From Streptomyces sp. CMB-StM0423 (GTDB taxonomy: Bacteria; Actinomycetota; Actinomycetes; Streptomycetales; Streptomycetaceae), in assembly GCF_002847285.1 (NCBI RefSeq), contig NZ_CP025407.1, positions 6,885,001-6,949,000 of the forward strand: 64,000 nucleotides of DNA. The letters are read 5' to 3'. Made by a program: the position numbers and the translations under genes. Shown one piece after another: positions 1 through 8,328 of the stretch (the first letter of the stretch is position 1; each line of letters opens with the position of its first letter). The notes beneath the pieces are model-generated. The model saw only the letters and a list, made by a program, of their open reading frames with translations, had not been told where the DNA came from and did no database searches.

Positions 1-1194
1 GTCAACAACTCGCCGCACAACACCGGCCTGACCGAACTGCCCCCCGCCCAGGCGGCCTGGATTCCCTACGACGGCAATTCCGTCCCCGAGTTCGGCAACG
101 GCTCGGAATCCCCGATGGGCGGCCCCGTCTACCACTACGACGCGGACCTCGACTCGGCCGTGAAGTTCCCCGAGGAGTTCGACGGCGACTACTTCGCCGG
201 CGAGTTCGGCCGCCGCTGGATCAAGAACATCAAGGTCGACGGCTCCGGCGGGGTCCAGTCCATCAACGCCTTCCCCTGGTCCGGCACGCAGGTGATGGAC
301 ATGGCCTTCGGGCCCGACGGGGCGCTGTACGTCCTGGACTACGGCACCGGCTTCGGCAGCGGCGACGCCTCAAGTGCGCTCTACCGCATCGAGCACGTAC
401 CGGCGGGGCAGTCGGCCGGAGCCGGGGCGGGCGGGAAGCCGGAGGTGGTGAAGGCCGGCGGCGGGCGCAGCGACAGCGCGCCGGCCGAGAGCGCGGCCTC
501 CGTGGAGCTGCGACTGCCGGGCGACGGGCAGCTCTTCGAGTTCGGCGACGCCGTGCCGTTCGAGATCGAGGTGACCGACCCCGAGGGCGGCGAGGTCGAC
601 TGCTCGAAGGTGACCCTCGACTACCTGCTGGGCCACGACTCGCACGCCCACCACCTCGCGTCCGCTGCGGGCTGCTCCGGCACCCTGCAGACGCCGACGG
701 ACGGCGGGCACGACGTGAGCGCCGACATCTTCGGCGTCTTCACCGCCAAGTACACGGACGCGGACGGCACCATCGTCACCGACCAGCACCTCGCGCAGCC
801 CCGGCACCGGCAGGCGGAGCACTTCACGACCGCCGAGGGCGTCGAGGCCGAGCAGGCGGAGTCGGCGGAGGGCGGCGCGCGCCTCGGCGGCATCGACGAC
901 GGCGACTGGATCGCGTTCAGCCCGTACCTGGTCGAGGACGGCGAGTTCACCGCCCGCGTGGCCGCGGCGGCGGCGGGCGGCGCGATCGAGGTACGCGCCG
1001 GGGCGCCGGACGGCGCGCTGCTCGGCACCGTCGACGTGCCGGCGACCGGGGGCGCGGACACGTACGAGGACGTGACCACCACGCTGGCCGACGCGCCGGC
1101 GGAGACCACGACGCTGCACCTGGTCTTCACGGGCGCGGGCGACGCGCCCTTCACCGTCGACTCCTTCATCCTCGGCTCCGGAGGCGAACAGTGA
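1..1194 (+). CDS. C-terminal part of a secreted PQQ-type sugar (glucose/sorbosone) dehydrogenase-like protein
   Basis: The reading frame is open from the first base, so the N-terminus lies outside the window; 397 residues are visible. The first ~130 residues carry beta-propeller text typical of the glucose/sorbosone dehydrogenase family (GEFGRRWIKNIKVD, then MDMAFGPDGALYVLDYG). A Ser/Gly/Ala-rich linker follows, then a beta-sandwich region (about residues 165-265) and a CBM6-like carbohydrate-binding end (GDWIAFSPYLVEDGEF). Family knowledge suggests an exported sugar-oxidising or glycan-binding protein. Its stop overlaps the GTG of the ThuA-like gene (GTGA), so the two are translationally coupled; this pairing is common in actinomycetes. 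The substrate cannot be read from the sequence. Confidence 0.8.
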   Translation, partial: VNNSPHNTGLTELPPAQAAWIPYDGNSVPEFGNGSESPMGGPVYHYDADLDSAVKFPEEFDGDYFAGEFGRRWIKNIKVDGSGGVQSINAFPWSGTQVMDMAFGPDGALYVLDYGTGFGSGDASSALYRIEHVPAGQSAGAGAGGKPEVVKAGGGRSDSAPAESAASVELRLPGDGQLFEFGDAVPFEIEVTDPEGGEVDCSKVTLDYLLGHDSHAHHLASAAGCSGTLQTPTDGGHDVSADIFGVFTAKYTDADGTIVTDQHLAQPRHRQAEHFTTAEGVEAEQAESAEGGARLGGIDDGDWIAFSPYLVEDGEFTARVAAAAAGGAIEVRAGAPDGALLGTVDVPATGGADTYEDVTTTLADAPAETTTLHLVFTGAGDAPFTVDSFILGSGGEQ

Positions 1195-2006
1195 CAGACG
1201 ACAAGAAGCGGCGGGCCGGACGGCTCGCCATCCCGGCCGCGGCCTGCGCACTGCTGTGCGCCGCGGCGGCGGTACCGACGAGCGGCGCGACGGCGGCGCC
1301 CGCGCCCGAGTCGCCGGCTGCCGACCAGGCCGCCGCCTTCGACGTGCTGGTCTTCTCCAAGACGGCCGGCTTCCGGCACGACTCGATCGACGAGGGCGTC
1401 GCGGCGCTCACCAAACTGGGCACCGAGAACGACTTCTCGGTCACGGCCACGGAGGACGCCGGTGCGTTCACGGCGGCGAACCTCGCCCAGTACGAGTCGG
1501 TCGTCTTCCTGCACACGACGGGCGACGTGCTCGACGGGACCCAGCAGGCGGCGTTCGAGGGCTACATCAGGGGAGGCGGCGGCTACATGGGCATCCACGC
1601 CGCCGCCGACACCGAGTACGGCTGGCCGTTCTACGGCGAGCTGGTCGGCGCCTGGTTCGCCTCCCACCCGGCGATCCAGCAGGCCACGGTGAACGTGGAG
1701 GACCACGCGCACGACGCCACCGCGCACCTGGACGACCAGTGGGTCCGCAACGACGAGTGGTACGACTACCGGGCCAACGCGCGCGATACCGCGCACGTGC
1801 TGGCCACGCTCGACGAGTCGACCTACAACGGCGGGCAGATGGGGGAGGACCACCCCATCGCCTGGTGCCAGGAGTACGAGGGCGGCCGGTCGTTCTACAC
1901 CGGCGGCGGCCACACCGCCGAGTCGTACGCGGAGCCGGACTTCGTCCGCCATCTCCTCGGCGGCGTCCGCTGGTCGGCGGGCGCGGTGGAGGCCGACTGC
2001 GGCTGA
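1191..2006 (+). CDS. Secreted ThuA-like domain protein
   Basis: 271 residues from a GTG start in a GTGA overlap with the preceding gene. Residues 1-37 form an Arg/Lys-containing n-region, a hydrophobic core (AIPAAACALLCAAAAVP) and an Ala-rich cleavage region, so export is likely. The mature part is a ThuA (trehalose utilisation) glutamine-amidotransferase-like fold: VLVFSKTAGFRHDSI, a VFLHTTGD strand, GGGGYMGIHAAADTEYGWPFYGELVGAWF, and HPIAWCQEYEGGRSFYTGGGHT. In this family the fold is usually not a true amidotransferase, and it commonly sits beside sugar dehydrogenase domains. It probably acts with the upstream protein on an extracellular sugar; the reaction is unknown. Confidence 0.85.
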   Translation: MTDDKKRRAGRLAIPAAACALLCAAAAVPTSGATAAPAPESPAADQAAAFDVLVFSKTAGFRHDSIDEGVAALTKLGTENDFSVTATEDAGAFTAANLAQYESVVFLHTTGDVLDGTQQAAFEGYIRGGGGYMGIHAAADTEYGWPFYGELVGAWFASHPAIQQATVNVEDHAHDATAHLDDQWVRNDEWYDYRANARDTAHVLATLDESTYNGGQMGEDHPIAWCQEYEGGRSFYTGGGHTAESYAEPDFVRHLLGGVRWSAGAVEADCG

Positions 2007-2107
2007 GCCCGCCCCGAGACCCGTCGTCGCCGCGAGGGGCGGCGGCGACGGCCCGGCCCCCGGGCCGGCCGGCGCGGGGCGGAACGCCGATCCACCCCCC
2101 GCCGAAC

Positions 2108-2140
2108 CCAGGTGCCCGGCCGTCCCGGCCGGGCACCTGG
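2108..2140. terminator. Bidirectional hairpin terminator
   Basis: Two perfectly complementary 15-base arms (CCAGGTGCCCGGCCG and its complement) flank a 3-base loop between the convergent ThuA and GNAT genes. There is no T-run, as is usual for Streptomyces hairpin terminators. A second imperfect GC hairpin lies just upstream around 2022-2048. Confidence 0.75.
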
Positions 2141-2181
2141 TCCGTGCCGTTGCCCGTGCCCGTGCCGTTCCGGGGCCGGTG

Positions 2182-2718
2182 CTACGGCCTGTCGTCCAGC
2201 AGTTCGCCCTCCAGCAGCCCCATCGTGAACTGGTCGTACCAGCGCCCGTCCCGCCGGAACACGGACCGCAGCCGGCCCTCCTCCACGAATCCCACCTTCT
2301 TGTAGACGCCGATCGCCGCGTGGTTCTCGGTCACCACCGTCAGCGAGATCTTGTGCAGCCGCATGTCCTCGAAGCCGAAGCGGCATATCGCGCGCAGCGC
2401 GTCGGTGGCGTAGCCGCGGCCCCAGTACTCCTTCTCACCGAGGTAGACGTCCAGCTCCGCCAGGCCCGTCTCCGGCTCGGCGTCGCGCAGCCGGACGAGG
2501 CCGATCAGCGCGCCGTCGGCCAGCACTTCGACCGCGTACAGCACGTCGCCGTACGCGTTCGGGGCGCGCTCCTCCAGGTTCCGGCGGACCCGCGCCAGCG
2601 ACGCCGCGTAGCCGTCGTCCATCCAGCGCATCACGTCGGGGTCGTGGTTCCACCGCCACAGCGCGTCCGCCTCCGCGGGCTCGAACGCCCGCAGCTTCAC
2701 CAGCTTTCCGAAGACCAT
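2182..2718 (-). CDS. GNAT family N-acetyltransferase (RimJ/RimL type)
   Basis: 178 residues, a normal length for the RimJ/RimL-like GNAT subgroup. The N-terminal VKLRAFEPAEADALWRWNHDPDV is the typical opening of this group, and the acetyl-CoA-binding segment reads LGEKEYWGRGYATDAL. The conserved VTENHAAIGVYKKVGFVEEGRLRSVFRRDGRWYD block follows in the C-terminal half. It would transfer an acetyl group to an amine of a protein or small molecule; the substrate is not evident. The gene ends 18 bases before the amidase stop region and is read in the same direction, so it could be the first gene downstream of nothing else on its strand; the upstream amidase unit lies immediately before it. Confidence 0.85.
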   Translation of the reverse strand: MVFGKLVKLRAFEPAEADALWRWNHDPDVMRWMDDGYAASLARVRRNLEERAPNAYGDVLYAVEVLADGALIGLVRLRDAEPETGLAELDVYLGEKEYWGRGYATDALRAICRFGFEDMRLHKISLTVVTENHAAIGVYKKVGFVEEGRLRSVFRRDGRWYDQFTMGLLEGELLDDRP

Positions 2719-2736
2719 CCGGCTTTCCTCGTTCTC

Positions 2737-4275
2737 TCAGGCGTCCTGGATCCGGCGCCAGGGCAGGTCCGCCTCCAGGGCGAAGGCCAGCTCCAGCAGG
2801 GTGCGTTCGTCGCCGTGGGCCGCCGAGAGCATCACGCCCACCGGCATGCCGTCCGCGGGTGCCGGTTCCATGGCCGGGGCGGGCAGGGAGATCGCGGGGC
2901 TGCCGTTGATGTTGTTGATGGGGGTGAACGCCACGTACGCGCGCAGGCGGTTCAGCAGTTCCTCGTACGGGACGTTCGGCGACAGGTGGCCCAGGCGCGG
3001 GGTGGTGTGCGCGAGGACCGGGGACAGCAGCACGTCGTAGCGCGTGAGCGCCGCGTCGTACGCCTGGTCCGCCGCGCGGCGCAGGCGGCGCAGGAACGCC
3101 GGGGTGGTGTGCATCCGGCGCACGTACGTCGAGCGCAGGCCCTTGCTCAGGCCGTCCATCCGGCGTGCGTCGAAGTGCCTGTCGTACACGAGCCGGCCGC
3201 CCGCGCCGGCGAGGAACGCGAGCAGCCCCCAGTACGCGATGAAGTCCTGCTCGAAGCGGCCGTCGAGCGGCAGCGCGTAGGTCTCGACCGTGTGCCCCTG
3301 CCCCGCCAGCGCGGTGGCGACCGCCGCGACGGCCGCGCGCGTGGCGGCGTCGGTCGGCACGCCGGTCGGCGACTCGGCCACCAGGCCGATCCGCAGCCGG
3401 CGCGTGCCCGGGCCCTCGACCAGGCCGAGCGGGGGCATGCGCGGGTTGCGCCAGTGCCGTTCTGCGGCGGCGAGGAACGCGGCGGTGTCGCGCACGGACC
3501 GGCTCAGCACCCCGTCGCCGACCATGTCGATGGGCAGCCTGCGGCCCGTCTCGTTGGCCACGACCCGGCCCCGGGTCGGCTTGAGGCCGACGAGCCCGCA
3601 GCACGCGGCGGGAATGCGGATGGAGCCGCCGCCGTCGTTGGCGTGCGCGATCGGCACGGCGCCGGAGGCGACGAGGGCGGCGCTGCCGCCGGAGGAGCCG
3701 CCGGGGGAGTAGGAGGGGTGCCAGGGGTTGCGGACCGGCTCGTCGTCCTCGTACTCCGTGCTGGCGTTGAAGCCGAACTCCGGCAGCCGGGTCTTGCCGA
3801 GGAAGGTCATGCCGGTGCTCAGGAACTGGCGCGTGAACGGCGCGTGCCGCGGCGCGGCCTGCGGGGTGAAGGCCGCGCTGCCGTGGCCGGTGGGGAGGCC
3901 GCCGTAGTCGGTGTTGTCCTTGAGCAGTGTGGGTACGCCGGCGAGCGGTCCCGTGGCCGCGCCGTCCGTCCGGTACGTGTCGTAGGCCGGGACGGCGACC
4001 GCGTGCAACTCGGGGTCGACGAGCCGGATCCGCTCCACCGCGGCCCGGGCCAGCTCCCCGGCACCGACCTCGCCGTCGCGGACGAGCGCCGCGAGGGCGA
4101 CGGCGTCGTGCGCGCCGAGGGCGTCGTCCCGGAAGGCGTGCACGGGCGGGCGGCCCGCGGGCGTCGCCGCCTTCCCCGCCCGCGCTCCCGCGCCAGGGGC
4201 GCCGCGCCGTGCCGCGCGGCTGCGCTTGCCGGCCGCCTTGTCGTCCTGGCGGTCCGCCGTCATGTCGTCGGTCAT
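2737..4275 (-). CDS. Amidase (amidase-signature family)
   Basis: 512 residues. The Ser-cisSer-Lys triad of the amidase-signature family is visible: Lys119 in VPTLLKDNTDYGG, Ser194 in GGSSGGSAA and Ser218 in GGGSIRIPA. The spacings of 75 and 24 residues match the family (for example fatty-acid amide hydrolase). The enzyme should hydrolyse amide or ester bonds; substrate unknown. The first ~44 residues are a Lys/Arg/Ala-rich tail not expected in the fold, so translation could begin later, but the ATG used here forms an ATGA overlap with the stop of the upstream aminotransferase gene, which favours it. The two genes are therefore translationally coupled and may act together on a nitrogen- or sulfur-containing compound. 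Confidence 0.85.
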   Translation of the reverse strand: MTDDMTADRQDDKAAGKRSRAARRGAPGAGARAGKAATPAGRPPVHAFRDDALGAHDAVALAALVRDGEVGAGELARAAVERIRLVDPELHAVAVPAYDTYRTDGAATGPLAGVPTLLKDNTDYGGLPTGHGSAAFTPQAAPRHAPFTRQFLSTGMTFLGKTRLPEFGFNASTEYEDDEPVRNPWHPSYSPGGSSGGSAALVASGAVPIAHANDGGGSIRIPAACCGLVGLKPTRGRVVANETGRRLPIDMVGDGVLSRSVRDTAAFLAAAERHWRNPRMPPLGLVEGPGTRRLRIGLVAESPTGVPTDAATRAAVAAVATALAGQGHTVETYALPLDGRFEQDFIAYWGLLAFLAGAGGRLVYDRHFDARRMDGLSKGLRSTYVRRMHTTPAFLRRLRRAADQAYDAALTRYDVLLSPVLAHTTPRLGHLSPNVPYEELLNRLRAYVAFTPINNINGSPAISLPAPAMEPAPADGMPVGVMLSAAHGDERTLLELAFALEADLPWRRIQDA

Positions 4276-5471
4276 GGCCTGCCTCCCGGCTGGGGCGACG
4301 CGTCCACGGCGGTGGCCATCCGGTCCACCGCCTCGGTCAGCACCTCGGGCGAGGTGGCGAAGTTGAGCCGCGCGTGGCCCGCGCCGCCGGTGCCGAACGG
4401 GATCCCCGACGCCAGCGCCACCCGCCCGCGTTCCAGGAACAACGCCGCGGGATCGTCCCCGAGTCCCAGCGCGCGGCAGTCCAGCCAGGCCAGGAACGTA
4501 CCGCCCGGAACGCGGTACTCCACCCCCGGCAGCCGCTCCGCCAGCAGCCGTCCGAGCAGCCGCCGGTTCTCGTCGAGGCCGGCGAGCAGCGCGTCGAGCC
4601 ACGGGCCGCCGTGCCGGAACGCGGCCACGTGCGCGAGGGCACCGAGGTGGCTCGCCCCGTGCGACATCTCCTGCGGCAGCAGCGCCAGCTCGCCCGCCGA
4701 CTTCTCGCCCGCGACGGCGACCGCGGACTTGAGCCCCGCGAGGTTCCACGCCTTGGACGCCGACAGCAGCGCGAAGCCGCGCTCCGCGCCGGGCACGGTC
4801 AGATACGGGACGTGCCGCGCGCCCGGCGGCACCAGCGGGGCATGTATCTCGTCGGCGACGACCCGCACCCCGTGCTCCCCGGCGAGCGCGGCAACCTGTG
4901 CCAGCTCGGCGGCGGTGTGCACGGTGCCGGTCGGGTTGTGCGGGCTGCACAGCAGGTACGCGGCGCGATGGCCGCCGGCGCGCGCGGCGGTGAACGCGTC
5001 CGCCAGCGCGGCGAAGCCGATGCGCCCGTCCTCCCCCAGCGGGGCCTCGACCACGCGGAGGCCCATGTGCTCGGTGTAGGCGTAGAACGGCGGGTAGACC
5101 GGGGAGTTGACGACGACCACGTCGTCAGGGGCCGTGACCAGCTTCAGCACCTCGGCGATGCCGCGCATCACGTCCGGCACGAGGGCTATCCGCTCCGTCG
5201 GCACCTGCCAGTCCCAGCGGCGCTCGGCGAACTCCGCCACCGCCTCCGCGTACGGCTCGACCGTCGCGTACCCCGTGTCGCCCAGGTCGATCGCCGCGCG
5301 CACCGCCTCGGCGACGGGCGCGGCGAGCTGCGTGTCCATCTCGGCGACCCACAGCGGCAGCACGTCGGGCGGATACGCCCGCCACTTCACCGACGTCCGC
5401 CGGCGCAGCTCCGCGAGCGTCGGCCCGCGCAGCGGATCGGCCACCGGGGCGTCGGGCGTCCCGGCGCTCAT
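4272..5471 (-). CDS. MalY/PatB-type aminotransferase (probable C-S beta-lyase)
   Basis: 399 residues, the usual length for fold-type I PLP enzymes of the MalY/PatB group. Family marks are WVAEMDTQLAAPV near the N-terminus, the SPVYPPFY and SPHNPTGTV segments, DEIHAPLV, and the PLP lysine Lys240 in SASKAWNLAGLK. Relatives cleave C-S bonds of cystathionine or related amino acids, releasing pyruvate and ammonia, though some act as aminotransferases. It is cytoplasmic. It starts the minus-strand unit and overlaps the amidase gene by four bases. I cannot tell cystathionine beta-lyase from other C-S lyase activity from sequence alone. Confidence 0.85.
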   Translation of the reverse strand: MSAGTPDAPVADPLRGPTLAELRRRTSVKWRAYPPDVLPLWVAEMDTQLAAPVAEAVRAAIDLGDTGYATVEPYAEAVAEFAERRWDWQVPTERIALVPDVMRGIAEVLKLVTAPDDVVVVNSPVYPPFYAYTEHMGLRVVEAPLGEDGRIGFAALADAFTAARAGGHRAAYLLCSPHNPTGTVHTAAELAQVAALAGEHGVRVVADEIHAPLVPPGARHVPYLTVPGAERGFALLSASKAWNLAGLKSAVAVAGEKSAGELALLPQEMSHGASHLGALAHVAAFRHGGPWLDALLAGLDENRRLLGRLLAERLPGVEYRVPGGTFLAWLDCRALGLGDDPAALFLERGRVALASGIPFGTGGAGHARLNFATSPEVLTEAVDRMATAVDASPQPGGRP

Positions 5472-5624
5472 CGGCGCCCGCCGGCGGGGCGTGGCGGGCG
5501 GGGGCGTACGAAGGTGTTCGACTGGGCCATGTCCGCCATGGTAGGTCGGCCCACCGACACCGGACCTGCGAATTCACGCCTCTCGGCGCGACACTGACCC
5601 GCCGGCCGGGGAGCGCGGTCCGTG

Positions 5625-6137
5625 CTAGCCGTCCGCCACCTGTTCGAGCCAGTGCCGGTACGCCCCCGCGAACGGCTCCGTGCCCGCGGCCACCGCCGTC
5701 ATCAGCCACTCCGCGGACGCCGTCGCCTGCGCGACGGTCTCCGCCGAGTAGCCGTAGCGCACCCGGTGGTCGGCGAACTCGTCCTCGTCCAGCAGCCGCG
5801 GCTCGTGCTCCCCGCGCCGCCGGGCGACGTCGAGGTCCAGGTCGACCATCGTGACCTCCGCGGCCGAGCGCCAGCGCGGCGGCGTGGTGATGTCCGCGTA
5901 GAGGTCGGTGCGCCGCGGCGGGGCGTTGAACTCGGCGGTCCACCAGGCGTCACGGGGGAAGAGCGCCACGTGCGCGCACTCGAAGATCACGGGCGGGCCG
6001 GTGCCCTTGCGTGTCGTGCCGCCCGCGGGCTGGCCGAGCCAGACGCCGTGCTCGTCCTCACCGAGCCGGCGCATGGTCGAGTTCCAGTGGAGGGTGCCGT
6101 CGTACTTGCGGTAGATCACGCGTACCAGGTCGGCCAT
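5625..6137 (-). CDS. DUF402 domain protein (FomD-like)
   Basis: 170 residues. The pattern VIYRKYDGTLHWN, then FECAHVALFPRDAWWTAEFN, YADITTPPRW and VTMVDLDLDVARR matches the DUF402 family. FomD, a member, is a cytidylyl-phosphonate hydrolase in fosfomycin synthesis; others in actinobacteria are thought to hydrolyse nucleoside diphosphate-type compounds. The acidic DLDLDV motif would fit metal binding. There is no phosphonate gene nearby, so the substrate stays open. The gene stands alone, with no operon partner close on its strand. Confidence 0.75.
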   Translation of the reverse strand: MADLVRVIYRKYDGTLHWNSTMRRLGEDEHGVWLGQPAGGTTRKGTGPPVIFECAHVALFPRDAWWTAEFNAPPRRTDLYADITTPPRWRSAAEVTMVDLDLDVARRRGEHEPRLLDEDEFADHRVRYGYSAETVAQATASAEWLMTAVAAGTEPFAGAYRHWLEQVADG

Positions 6138-6195
6138 TGCGGGATCATAGCCCCGCCCGCGGCTCGCCGGGCGGCATCCCCGCGCTCGGCCCGCG

Positions 6196-6843
6196 TCAGG
6201 TCGACGGCTGGCCGCTGAGCTGGGCGAACTGCAATTTCAGCCCGTCCACGAGCGCCCGCAGCCCGGTCTCGAACGCGCCCTCGTCCACCTCCCGGCGGTG
6301 CTCCGCCAGCAGATGCGCCCGGCCGAGGTGCGGATAGTCCGCCGGGTCGTACGCCGCCGGGTCGGCGACGAAGCCGCCCGCGAACGAGCCCAGCGCGGAT
6401 CCGGCCACGTAGTACCGCATCAGCGCGCCGACCCGGGTGGCCTGCGCCGGCGGCCAGCCCGCCGCGACCATGCCGCCGAAGACGGCGTCCGCCAGCCGCA
6501 GCGCCGCCGGCCTGCGGCCGGGGCCCTGGGCGAGCACGGGCACGATGTTCGGGTGCGCGGCCAGCGCCGCCCGGTACGACCTCGCCCAGGCCAGCAGCGC
6601 CTCGGGCCACGGCAGGCCGTCCGCGAACATCGACAGGTCGACTTCGGCGACCACGGCGTCGACCGCGGCGTCCAGCAGTTCGTCCTTCGTCGTGAAGTGG
6701 TTGTAGAGCGAGGGGCCGCTGACCCCCAGCTCGGCCGCGAGCCGCCGGGTGGACACGGCCTGCAGTCCCTCGGCGTCGACGAGGGCGAGCGCCGCCGCGA
6801 CGATGCGCTCGCGGCTCAGCAGGGGCTTGCGGGGGCGGGCCAT
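6196..6843 (-). CDS. TetR family repressor with TetR_C-type ligand domain
   Basis: 215 residues from the ATG at MARPRK; a GTG six bases upstream is possible but adds only two residues. The N-terminal helix-turn-helix is clear (RERIVAAALALVDAEGL, VSTRRLAAELGVSGPSLYNHFTTKDELL). The C-terminal half resembles the tetracycline-repressor-like ligand domain. A palindromic site lies 28-46 bases upstream of the start, and the same half-site sequence forms a perfect palindrome in front of the thiolase gene at 28.5-29.7 kb. I infer autoregulation plus control of that distant thiolase gene; the inducer may be an acyl-CoA. Confidence 0.85.
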   Translation of the reverse strand: MARPRKPLLSRERIVAAALALVDAEGLQAVSTRRLAAELGVSGPSLYNHFTTKDELLDAAVDAVVAEVDLSMFADGLPWPEALLAWARSYRAALAAHPNIVPVLAQGPGRRPAALRLADAVFGGMVAAGWPPAQATRVGALMRYYVAGSALGSFAGGFVADPAAYDPADYPHLGRAHLLAEHRREVDEGAFETGLRALVDGLKLQFAQLSGQPST

Positions 6844-6870
6844 GCACACATTTTAGAGGCGCGCGCCGCG

Positions 6871-6889
6871 GAAACTAGCAGCGCTAACC
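6871..6889. promoter_or_regulatory. Probable TetR operator (GAAACTAGC-N3-GCTA type)
   Basis: GAAACTAGC, a 3-base centre and GCTA form an imperfect inverted repeat upstream of the TetR gene on the minus strand. The left half is identical to that of the perfect palindrome at 29708-29728. The shared site is the evidence that this regulator acts at both places. Confidence 0.55.
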
Positions 6890-6960
6890 GCGAGGTCGCG
6901 GGCCGGATCCGCGGGTCCGCCGCGGCCGGGCGCCGGGTGTCACGCCCGGTCCGTACAGCC

Positions 6961-6976
6961 CTAAGCGCTTGCTCAG
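6961..6976. promoter_or_regulatory. Probable TetR operator (CTAAGC-N4-GCTCAG)
   Basis: An inverted repeat of 6-base arms with one mismatch lies 50 bases before the TetR gene that starts at 7027. The same arms and 4-base spacing recur as a perfect repeat upstream of the MaoC gene (8187-8202). Autoregulation is the simplest reading. Confidence 0.55.
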
Positions 6977-7026
6977 TACCGGGGGTAGGGTGTTCTCCGC
7001 TGCACCCGGGAGAGCGGAGAGCGAGC

Positions 7027-7680
7027 ATGCAGGACGTCCAGGAGCCCGCGGCCTGGGGCGGCGTCGAGCCGGAGGCGGCGCAGCGGCTGCTCACCGCGGG
7101 CGTCGAGGCATTCGCGGAGCGCGGCTACCACGCCACCACCACCCGCGACATCGCCGGCCGCGCCGGGATGAGCCCTGCCGCGCTGTACATCCACTTCAAG
7201 ACCAAGGAAGAGCTGCTCTTCCGGATCAGCCGGGTCGGCCACGAGCGGGCGCGGGCGATCATCGCCGCGGCGGCGGAGTCCGAGGGTACGGCGGGGGAGC
7301 GGCTGGGGCGCGCCGTACGGGCCTTCGCGCGCTGGCACGCGGAGCACCACACGACGGCGCGCGTGGTGCAGTACGAGCTGGCGGCGCTCGGCGAGGAGCA
7401 CTACGCGGAGATCGTCGCGCTGCGGCGGGACATCGACCGGCTGGTGCGGGGGATCATCGAGGACGGCGTACGGGACGGCGAGTTCGCGGTGGCCGACGTG
7501 CCGGGGACGGCGCTGGCGGTGCTGTCGCTGTGCGTGGACGTGGCGCGGTGGTTCAGCGCGTCGGGCAGCAGGCCGCCGGACGAGCTGGCGGCGCTGTACG
7601 CGGACCTGGTCGGCCGGATGGTCGCGGCACCGGCGGCCCCGGCGGCACCGGCCGCGCCGAAGCGGAGCGCCCGGACGTAG
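7027..7680 (+). CDS. TetR family regulator, likely controls the adjacent MaoC gene
   Basis: 217 residues starting at ATG after a GGAGA-type ribosome site. The HTH reads AFAERGYHATTTRDIAGRAGMSPAALYIHFKTKEELL, typical of regulators next to fatty-acyl-CoA genes. The C-terminus ends in an Ala/Pro repeat tail (APAAPAAPAAP) that is probably disordered. It is convergent with the MaoC hydratase gene, four bases apart, and both genes carry the same CTAAGC-N4-GCT(T/C)AG operator. The inferred job is repression relieved by an acyl-CoA or related ligand; the ligand is unknown. Confidence 0.85.
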   Translation: MQDVQEPAAWGGVEPEAAQRLLTAGVEAFAERGYHATTTRDIAGRAGMSPAALYIHFKTKEELLFRISRVGHERARAIIAAAAESEGTAGERLGRAVRAFARWHAEHHTTARVVQYELAALGEEHYAEIVALRRDIDRLVRGIIEDGVRDGEFAVADVPGTALAVLSLCVDVARWFSASGSRPPDELAALYADLVGRMVAAPAAPAAPAAPKRSART

Positions 7681-7684
7681 CCGG

Positions 7685-8146
7685 TCAGAAGGAGTAGCGG
7701 ACCACCGATTCGGCGACGCACACGGGCTTCTCGCCGCCCTCGCGCTCGACCGTGTACCGCAGGGTGAGCTGCACGCCGTCCGGGACTTCGGTCACCTCCG
7801 TGATCGTCGCGGACGCCCGCAGCCGGGAGTCCACGGGCACGGGCGCGGGGAAACGCACCTTGTTCGTGCCGTAGTTGACGCCCATGCGCACGTCCGCGAC
7901 GTCGATGAGCTGCGGCCCGAAGAGCGGCAGCAGCGAGAGCGTGAGGTAGCCGTGCGCGATGGTCCCGCCGAACGGGCCCCCGGCCGCCCGCCCCGGGTCG
8001 ACGTGGATCCACTGGTGGTCCCCGGTCGCCTCGGCGAACAGGTCGATGCGCCGCTGGTCGATCTCCACCCAGTCCGTGTGCCCCAATTCCTCGCCGACCG
8101 CGGCCTTCAGCTCGTCGACCGAGGTGAACGTGCGGGGCTCTGCCAT
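7685..8146 (-). CDS. MaoC-like (R)-enoyl-CoA hydratase
   Basis: 153 residues, a single hot-dog domain. The active-site segment ATGDHQWIHVDPGRA supplies the Asp/His pair of the hydratase-2 motif, followed by GGTIAHGYLTLSLLP. The family hydrates trans-2-enoyl-CoA to (R)-3-hydroxyacyl-CoA in beta-oxidation or polyhydroxyalkanoate metabolism. The start is ATG behind GGGAGG. A perfect palindrome 41-56 bases upstream of the start, also found before the convergent TetR gene, suggests direct repression. No dedicated dehydrogenase is linked on the same strand. Confidence 0.85.
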   Translation of the reverse strand: MAEPRTFTSVDELKAAVGEELGHTDWVEIDQRRIDLFAEATGDHQWIHVDPGRAAGGPFGGTIAHGYLTLSLLPLFGPQLIDVADVRMGVNYGTNKVRFPAPVPVDSRLRASATITEVTEVPDGVQLTLRYTVEREGGEKPVCVAESVVRYSF

Positions 8147-8186
8147 GGGGTGCCTCCCGGGGCGGGCGGGGGTGCGTCGGGATCGT

Positions 8187-8202
8187 CTAAGCGACTGCTT
8201 AG
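8187..8202. promoter_or_regulatory. TetR operator, perfect palindrome CTAAGC-N4-GCTTAG
   Basis: Perfect 6-base arms around GACT, upstream of the MaoC gene. The site at 6961-6976 has the same arms and spacing with one changed base. The neighbouring TetR (7027-7680) is the obvious ligand-responsive binder. Confidence 0.6.
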
Positions 8203-8276
8203 CATGGTCGCGCTACGGGATCGTGTCAACGGCCCCGCGCCGGGGGCGGGCTCCCGCCGGCGACCTTCCCCCCGGC

Positions 8277-8294
8277 ATACCGACCGGTTAGTCT
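8277..8294. promoter_or_regulatory. Probable TetR operator (ATACCGACC half-site)
   Basis: The left half ATACCGACC followed by GGT is identical to the complement of the right half of the site at 12154-12171 upstream of the kinase/acyl-CoA dehydrogenase pair. The right half here is degenerate. It lies 35-52 bases before the SDR start, where a repressor would block transcription. Confidence 0.5.
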
Positions 8295-8328
8295 GCGCGG
8301 TACCGGCAACCGTGGGGAGGCGGGCACC

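Noticed and set aside
2179..5079. Long plus-strand frame opposite GNAT, amidase and lyase genes
   Set aside because: It mirrors real minus-strand genes and has Arg/Gly/Pro text without any domain; high GC makes antisense frames long.
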